From contig NZ_JAULBC010000010.1 in NCBI RefSeq assembly GCF_041060425.1, positions 156,456 through 220,455 of the forward strand: a stretch of DNA of 64,000 nt, in the 5' to 3' direction. The first letter of the stretch is position 1. Each line of letters starts with the position of its first letter. Positions 60,074 to 64,000 of the stretch are shown here, piece by piece. The notes below the pieces were generated by a model. That model made no database searches. It had not been told where the DNA came from and was given only the letters and a program-made list of their open reading frames with translations. The stretch comes from Danxiaibacter flavus (GTDB lineage: Bacteria > Bacteroidota > Bacteroidia > Chitinophagales > Chitinophagaceae). Both the position numbers and the translations under genes were made by a program.

Positions 60074-60108
60074 TTTTGAATTTTGAATTTTTACTTTTGA
60101 CTTTTTTA
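60074..60108. repeat. TTTTGAA heptamer tract running into the tldD stop
   Basis: TTTTGAA, TTTTGAA, TTTTTAC, TTTTGAC and TTTTTTA end exactly in the complement of the tldD copy 2 stop codon, as in the paralogous operon. Confidence 0.75.
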
Positions 60109-61743
60109 GATTTTTCTTGCTGTGTTAATAACATTTACGCCGTTAAACCTGGTTGTTGAACTTCCATGAGATACGGCGTTGGATTGGCCCGGTTGGCCCT
60201 TGCCATCATTGAAGGCACCCCCCAAACGGTAGTCGCTTTCATCTGCGATTGCGACACATGAGTTCCAGAATTCCTGGGTGTTTGCCTGGTAGGCAACATC
60301 TTTCAACATTCCTACAATTTTTCCGTTCTTCACTTCATAGAAAGTCTGTCCGCCGAACTGGAAGTTATACCGTTGCTGGTCGATTGAGAAAGAACCATCA
60401 CCAATAATGTAAATTCCTTTCTCAACATTCTTGATCATGTCATCAACGCTCAGCTTAGTCTTCCCGGGACGTAATGAAACATTCGGCATACGCTGGAACT
60501 GAACATCTGCCCAGCTTTGCGCGTAGCAACAACCCTGAGATTCACTCAGTCCTAAAATATGCGCCTGATCACGAATAGCCTGGAAGTTAACAAGCACGCC
60601 ATTCTTAATAATATCCCACTCTTTACATTTCACACCTTCATCATCATAACCAACAGCGCCAAGTGAGCCGGTTTGCAATTTGTCAGCCACAATATTTACA
60701 AGATCACTACCGAATTTGAAATTTCCGGAGTGGAGTTTATCTAAAGTAAGGAAGCTGGTACCCGCATAATTAGCTTCGTAACCCAACACACGGTCAAGTT
60801 CTGTCGGGTGAGCGACTGACTCGTGAATGGTAAGCCAAAGGTGAGAAGGGTCAAGGATAAGATCGTATTTGCCTGGCTCAACGGATTTGGCCTTTATTTT
60901 TTCAGCAACATTGGAAGTTGCGTTCTTAACATCTTCCAGTATGTCGTACCTGTTTTTATAGCGGGTAACAATTCCTGCTACTTTACTGTCAGCGGTTGGC
61001 GTTAAATATTCATACCCCATCCCAACAGGAGAGCTGAGCGATCTTCTTGTTTCAAACTTACCGGAAGCCTTATCAATCTTTGTAACCACAAAGTTGGGAT
61101 AAAGCCTGTGGACATCCTGATCTATGTAAGAGCCATCGGTTGATGCGAAATACTTTTGCTCATTGACTGCGAGGATAACTGAGTTGACAAAACTTGCACC
61201 ACCGTCCATGGCAGTTGAGTTAACATTCAACAGTAAATCAACTTTATCTTTTACCGGAACGGTGAAAGGGTTTACTTCAATAGGCGTTTTCCAGCTTACT
61301 TCACCAAAACCTTTCTGTGGCGCCAATTGCACGGGTGCATCAATAATTTTGGCGTTGGCTTTTGCAACGGCAACAGCTCTTTCAGCAGTTTTTACGATAT
61401 CGTCTTTAGTTACCCGGTTGGAGCAGGCAAATCCCCAGCTACCATTGGCAATAACACGAATACCCACACCAAACGATTCTGTGTTGGCAATGTTTTGAAC
61501 CTTTTTTTCCCTGGTAACAACAAACTGATTTAAATACCGGCCGATGCGAACGTCCGCATAGGTTGCGCCCTTTGCTTTAGCAGCATTAAGTCCCGCGTCT
61601 GCCAGTTGCTTTTTCATGCTTACGTCCATTCCTTCATTCAATGCTTCTAATGGATCGATGGGATTTCCCAGCAGCATCGATTTTGGAATGAACAAGGCAC
61701 CCAGCCCCAGGGTAGACATTTGTAGAAAGTCTTTTCTTTTCAC
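60106..61743 (-). CDS. tldD: TldD family metallopeptidase, copy 2
   Basis: The 545-residue paralogue of the protein at 54953 has zinc motif H307-E-S-V-A-H312 and a conserved Cys in NSCVAIADESDYRLGG. The N-terminus (KRKDFLQMSTLGLGALFIP) has Lys in place of the second Arg of the twin-arginine motif, so export by Tat may be weaker than for copy 1. The start codon is GTG. The two copies share long identical stretches such as the GIYIIGDGSFSIDQQRYNFQ region, so the duplication is fairly old but still under selection. Confidence 0.92.
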   Translation of the reverse strand: MKRKDFLQMSTLGLGALFIPKSMLLGNPIDPLEALNEGMDVSMKKQLADAGLNAAKAKGATYADVRIGRYLNQFVVTREKKVQNIANTESFGVGIRVIANGSWGFACSNRVTKDDIVKTAERAVAVAKANAKIIDAPVQLAPQKGFGEVSWKTPIEVNPFTVPVKDKVDLLLNVNSTAMDGGASFVNSVILAVNEQKYFASTDGSYIDQDVHRLYPNFVVTKIDKASGKFETRRSLSSPVGMGYEYLTPTADSKVAGIVTRYKNRYDILEDVKNATSNVAEKIKAKSVEPGKYDLILDPSHLWLTIHESVAHPTELDRVLGYEANYAGTSFLTLDKLHSGNFKFGSDLVNIVADKLQTGSLGAVGYDDEGVKCKEWDIIKNGVLVNFQAIRDQAHILGLSESQGCCYAQSWADVQFQRMPNVSLRPGKTKLSVDDMIKNVEKGIYIIGDGSFSIDQQRYNFQFGGQTFYEVKNGKIVGMLKDVAYQANTQEFWNSCVAIADESDYRLGGAFNDGKGQPGQSNAVSHGSSTTRFNGVNVINTARKI

Positions 61744-61948
61744 AGTGTATTTTCCTCCCGAAGTTTTAAGTGAGTAAATTTTGGTTCACTAATATAGGTA
61801 AAAATAGGGATGGGGAGAGGATGATAGGGCTACAAGTTATTAAAATGCGGTGAGGGGTTGAAGGTGTTCGGTATAATGGTTAACTAAGGTTCCATAAAGA
61901 GTACTTATCATATTTCTCATTGACGGTGGCATGAATCCTGCTCGTTTC

Positions 61949-62251
61949 TTACCAATGTTTAATTTCTTTTTCCCACAGATCAGTCCATGTTGGATTTGTT
62001 GAATTGATCAGCGCCTCTTTCTTTTCCCTTCTCCATTTTTTTATTTGTTTTTCTCTGCTTATTGCTTCAATAATCGTGGGAAAGCATTCATAGTAAACGC
62101 ACAGTTCCAAATTGTATTTGTCTGTAAAACTGCCAATAAAGTAGTGTGTTTTGTGTTGTTGAATTCTAGCGATTAAATCGCTGGAAACACCAATGTACAA
62201 CGTCGTCCGGAGTTTATTGGTCATTATATAGACGGCGCCGCCTCTTTGCAT
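61949..62251 (-). CDS. GIY-YIG nuclease domain protein
   Basis: From the ATG at 62251 (MQRGGAVYIMTNKLRTTLYIG) this is a 100-residue single-domain protein of the UPF0213/YhbQ-like GIY-YIG group. GIY and YIG appear as AVYIMTN and TLYIGVS, followed by the Arg in DLIARIQQHK and the Glu in AISREKQIKKW. Such proteins may nick branched or single-stranded DNA. It lies 55 bases from the tandem array. The in-frame start 21 bases upstream is less likely. Confidence 0.85.
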   Translation of the reverse strand: MQRGGAVYIMTNKLRTTLYIGVSSDLIARIQQHKTHYFIGSFTDKYNLELCVYYECFPTIIEAISREKQIKKWRREKKEALINSTNPTWTDLWEKEIKHW

Positions 62252-62306
62252 GTGGTTTAGGATGATGGACAAATATAAAAAAATCGAATAAATGATTGGA
62301 CGGTAA

Positions 62307-64000
62307 ATTTTCTAACGAACTATGAAACTCATATACGTTCAACTTTGGGAGATGTCTCCTATCGTCGACATGACGATGATTGCTCATAGCGAAAGAGATT
62401 GAAGCAGTGCTAGTGACTGATAGCAAACAATTTTAGTGACTGCGTCCGAATCGTCACCTCGACGCAGGAGAGGTCTCCCGAACAGGACGCTGTTAAATTT
62501 TCTAACGAACTATGAAACTCATATACGTTCAACTTTGGGAGATGTCTCCTATCGTCGACATGACGATGACTGCTCATAGCGAAAGAAACAGAAGCAGCAC
62601 TAACGGCAAGTTTAAGCACTTTGAAGTACTGCGTCGGCATCGTCACCTCGACGCAGGAGAAGTCTCCCGAACAGGATGCTGTTAAATTTTGTACTGAATT
62701 ATAAAACTCAGGTTTGTTTAATGTTAGGAGATGTCTCCTATCGTCGACATGACGATGAGTGCTCATAGCGAAAGAGATTAAAGCAGTACTAGTGACTGAT
62801 AGCAAACAATTTTAGTAACTGCGTCCGAATCGTCACCTCGACGATAGGAGAGGTCTCCCGAACAGGATGGTGTTAAATTTTGTAATGAATTATAAAACTC
62901 ATGCTTGTTTAATGTTGGGAGGTGTCTCCTGTCGTCGACATGACGATGAGTGCTCATCAGCAAAAGAAAATGAAGCAGCGCTAATAGCAAGTTAAACATA
63001 ATGGTAAAGACTGAGGCAGCATCGTCACCTCGACGATAGGAGAGGTCTCCCGAACAGGATGCTGTTAAATTTTGTACTGAATTGTAAAACTCAGGTTTGT
63101 TTAATGTTGGGAGATGTCTCCTATCGTCGACATGACGATGAGTGCTCATCAGTAAAGAAAATGAAGCAGCGCTAATAGCAAGTTAAACATAATGGTAAAG
63201 ACTGAGGCCGCATCGTCACCTCGACGATAGGAGAGGTCTCCCGAACAGGATGCTGTTAAATTTTGTAATGAATTATAAAACTCAGGCTTGTTTAATGTTG
63301 GGAGGTGTCTCCTATCGTCGACATGACGATGACTGCTCATTAGCGAAAGAGATTGAAGCAGTATTAGTGACTGATAGCAAATGATTTTAGTGACTGCGTC
63401 GGCATCGTCACCTCGACGATAGGAGAGGTCTCCCGAACAGGATGTTGTTAAATTTTGTAATGAATTATAAAACTCAGGCTTGTTTAATGTTGGGAAGTGT
63501 CTCCTACCGTCGACATGACGATGATTGCTCATAGCGAAAGAGATTGAAGCAGTACTAGTGACTGATAGCAAACAATTTTAGTGACTGCGTCCGAATCGTC
63601 ACCTCGACGCAGGAGAGGTCTCCCGAACAGGATGTTGTTAAATTTTGTAATGAATTATAAAACTCATGCTTGTTTAATGTTGGGAGGTGTCTCCTGTCGT
63701 CGACATGACGATGACTGCTCATAGCGAAAGAGATTGAAGCAGTACTAGTGACTGATAGCAAACAATTTTAGTAACTGCGTCCGAATCGTCACCTCGACGC
63801 AGGAGGGGTCTCCCGAACAGGATGTTGTTAAATTTTGTAATGAATTATAAAACTCATGCTTGTTTAATGTTGGGAGGTGTCTCCTATCGTCGACATGACG
63901 ATGAGTGCTCATCAGTAAAAGAAAATGAAGCAGCGCTAATAGCAAGTTAAACATAATGGTAAAGACTGAGGCCGCATCGTCACCTTCAATGATAGGAGAG
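62307..64000. repeat. Tandem array of ~190-bp units (8 complete, 1 cut by the window edge)
   Basis: Counting from the RGTGTCTCCT landmark, units begin at 62351, 62541, 62730, 62921, 63113, 63304, 63496, 63686 and 63876, so the period is 189-192 bases. Each unit has a left arm (GGGAGATGTCTCC then TATCGTCGACATGACGATG), a core of about 75 bases, a right arm (CATCGTCACCTCGACGATAG then GAGAGGTCTCCC) and an AT-rich linker (GTTAAATTTTGTAATGAATT). The arms are inverted copies identical at 28 of 32 positions in the consensus. Cores are of type A (CTAGTGACTGATAGCAAAC) in units 1, 3, 6, 7, 8; type B (GCTAATAGCAAGTTAAACAT) in units 4, 5, 9; and type C in unit 2. A leading partial linker starts at 62307. 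The array continues past the right edge. Frames across it are interrupted and not considered genes. Confidence 0.92.

Noticed and set aside
53428..61743. RiPP cluster with TldD/E as maturation enzymes
   Set aside because: No candidate precursor peptide, exporter or other modification enzyme is visible. Only the general TldD/E role supports it.
62279..63954. Minus-strand frames of 68-140 codons with HRHVDDRRHLP motifs in the array
   Set aside because: They are translations of the repeat arms. The unit length varies and is not a constant multiple of 3, frames break at different places in each unit, and no start signals are present.
62307..64000. CRISPR array
   Set aside because: Repeats are about 190 bases, cores recur between units rather than being unique, and no cas gene is nearby.
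1..64000. Prophage, integrative element or tRNA-linked island
   Set aside because: No integrase, structural phage genes, tRNA genes or attachment-site repeats were recognised.

Overview
The window looks like the chromosome of a member of the Bacteroidota, most probably family Chitinophagaceae. The evidence is a SusC/SusD outer-membrane pair, glycosidases with Sec or lipoprotein signals, -7 promoter elements of the TAnnTTTG type, a class II ribonucleotide reductase, a GGGPS-type prenyl-glyceryl synthase, and many AT-rich intergenic tracts built from short periodic words. I saw no rRNA, tRNA, CRISPR array, integrase or prophage. The family assignment is inference from gene content and style.

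Layout. 1-7.8 kb: the end of a TIGR02757-type gene, a DinB-like protein, a GH9-deacetylase fusion with a glutathione peroxidase, a Tat-exported Gfo/Idh/MocA oxidoreductase, a membrane protein and an orphan Hcp. 8.2-27.6 kb: a polysaccharide utilization locus with a GH95 fucosidase, a sugar:H+ symporter, galM, a DUF5107-TPR protein, two clan GH-D glycosidases, an AraC regulator and SusC/SusD. The galactosidase operon and susC share a paired direct-repeat site at the same distance from a -7-like element, so AraC probably drives both. 27.6-28.9 kb: a REP-associated tyrosine transposase (RAYT) surrounded by, and containing, perfect REP palindromes. 28.9-38.5 kb: housekeeping genes (nrdJ, a GGGPS-type synthase, mrdA-rodA, a metallo-beta-lactamase-fold hydrolase). 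39-42 kb: an ECF sigma operon, half of a transketolase and a DUF3820 protein. 42.3-50.6 kb: DUF4159, then a MoxR-DUF58-BatA-DUF4175-like cluster. 51-61.7 kb: a DUF885 peptidase and two TldD/PmbA operons flanking a PLP decarboxylase. 62.3 kb to the right edge: a tandem array of ~190-bp units.

The most unusual content is non-coding. (1) The ~190-bp array has units with two 32-nt arms, inverted copies of each other differing only at four loop bases, around interchangeable cores. A solitary interrupted copy lies 11 kb away. (2) Many different intergenic word families share an exact 7-bp period (a few 8-bp), and they repeatedly begin at, or run into, a stop codon. (3) The RAYT gene carries its own REP palindromes in frame. 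(4) Two long perfect palindromes share a GTCCTACA core. Several other nested inverted repeats occur. Together they suggest a genome with several active or recently active palindromic repeat families.
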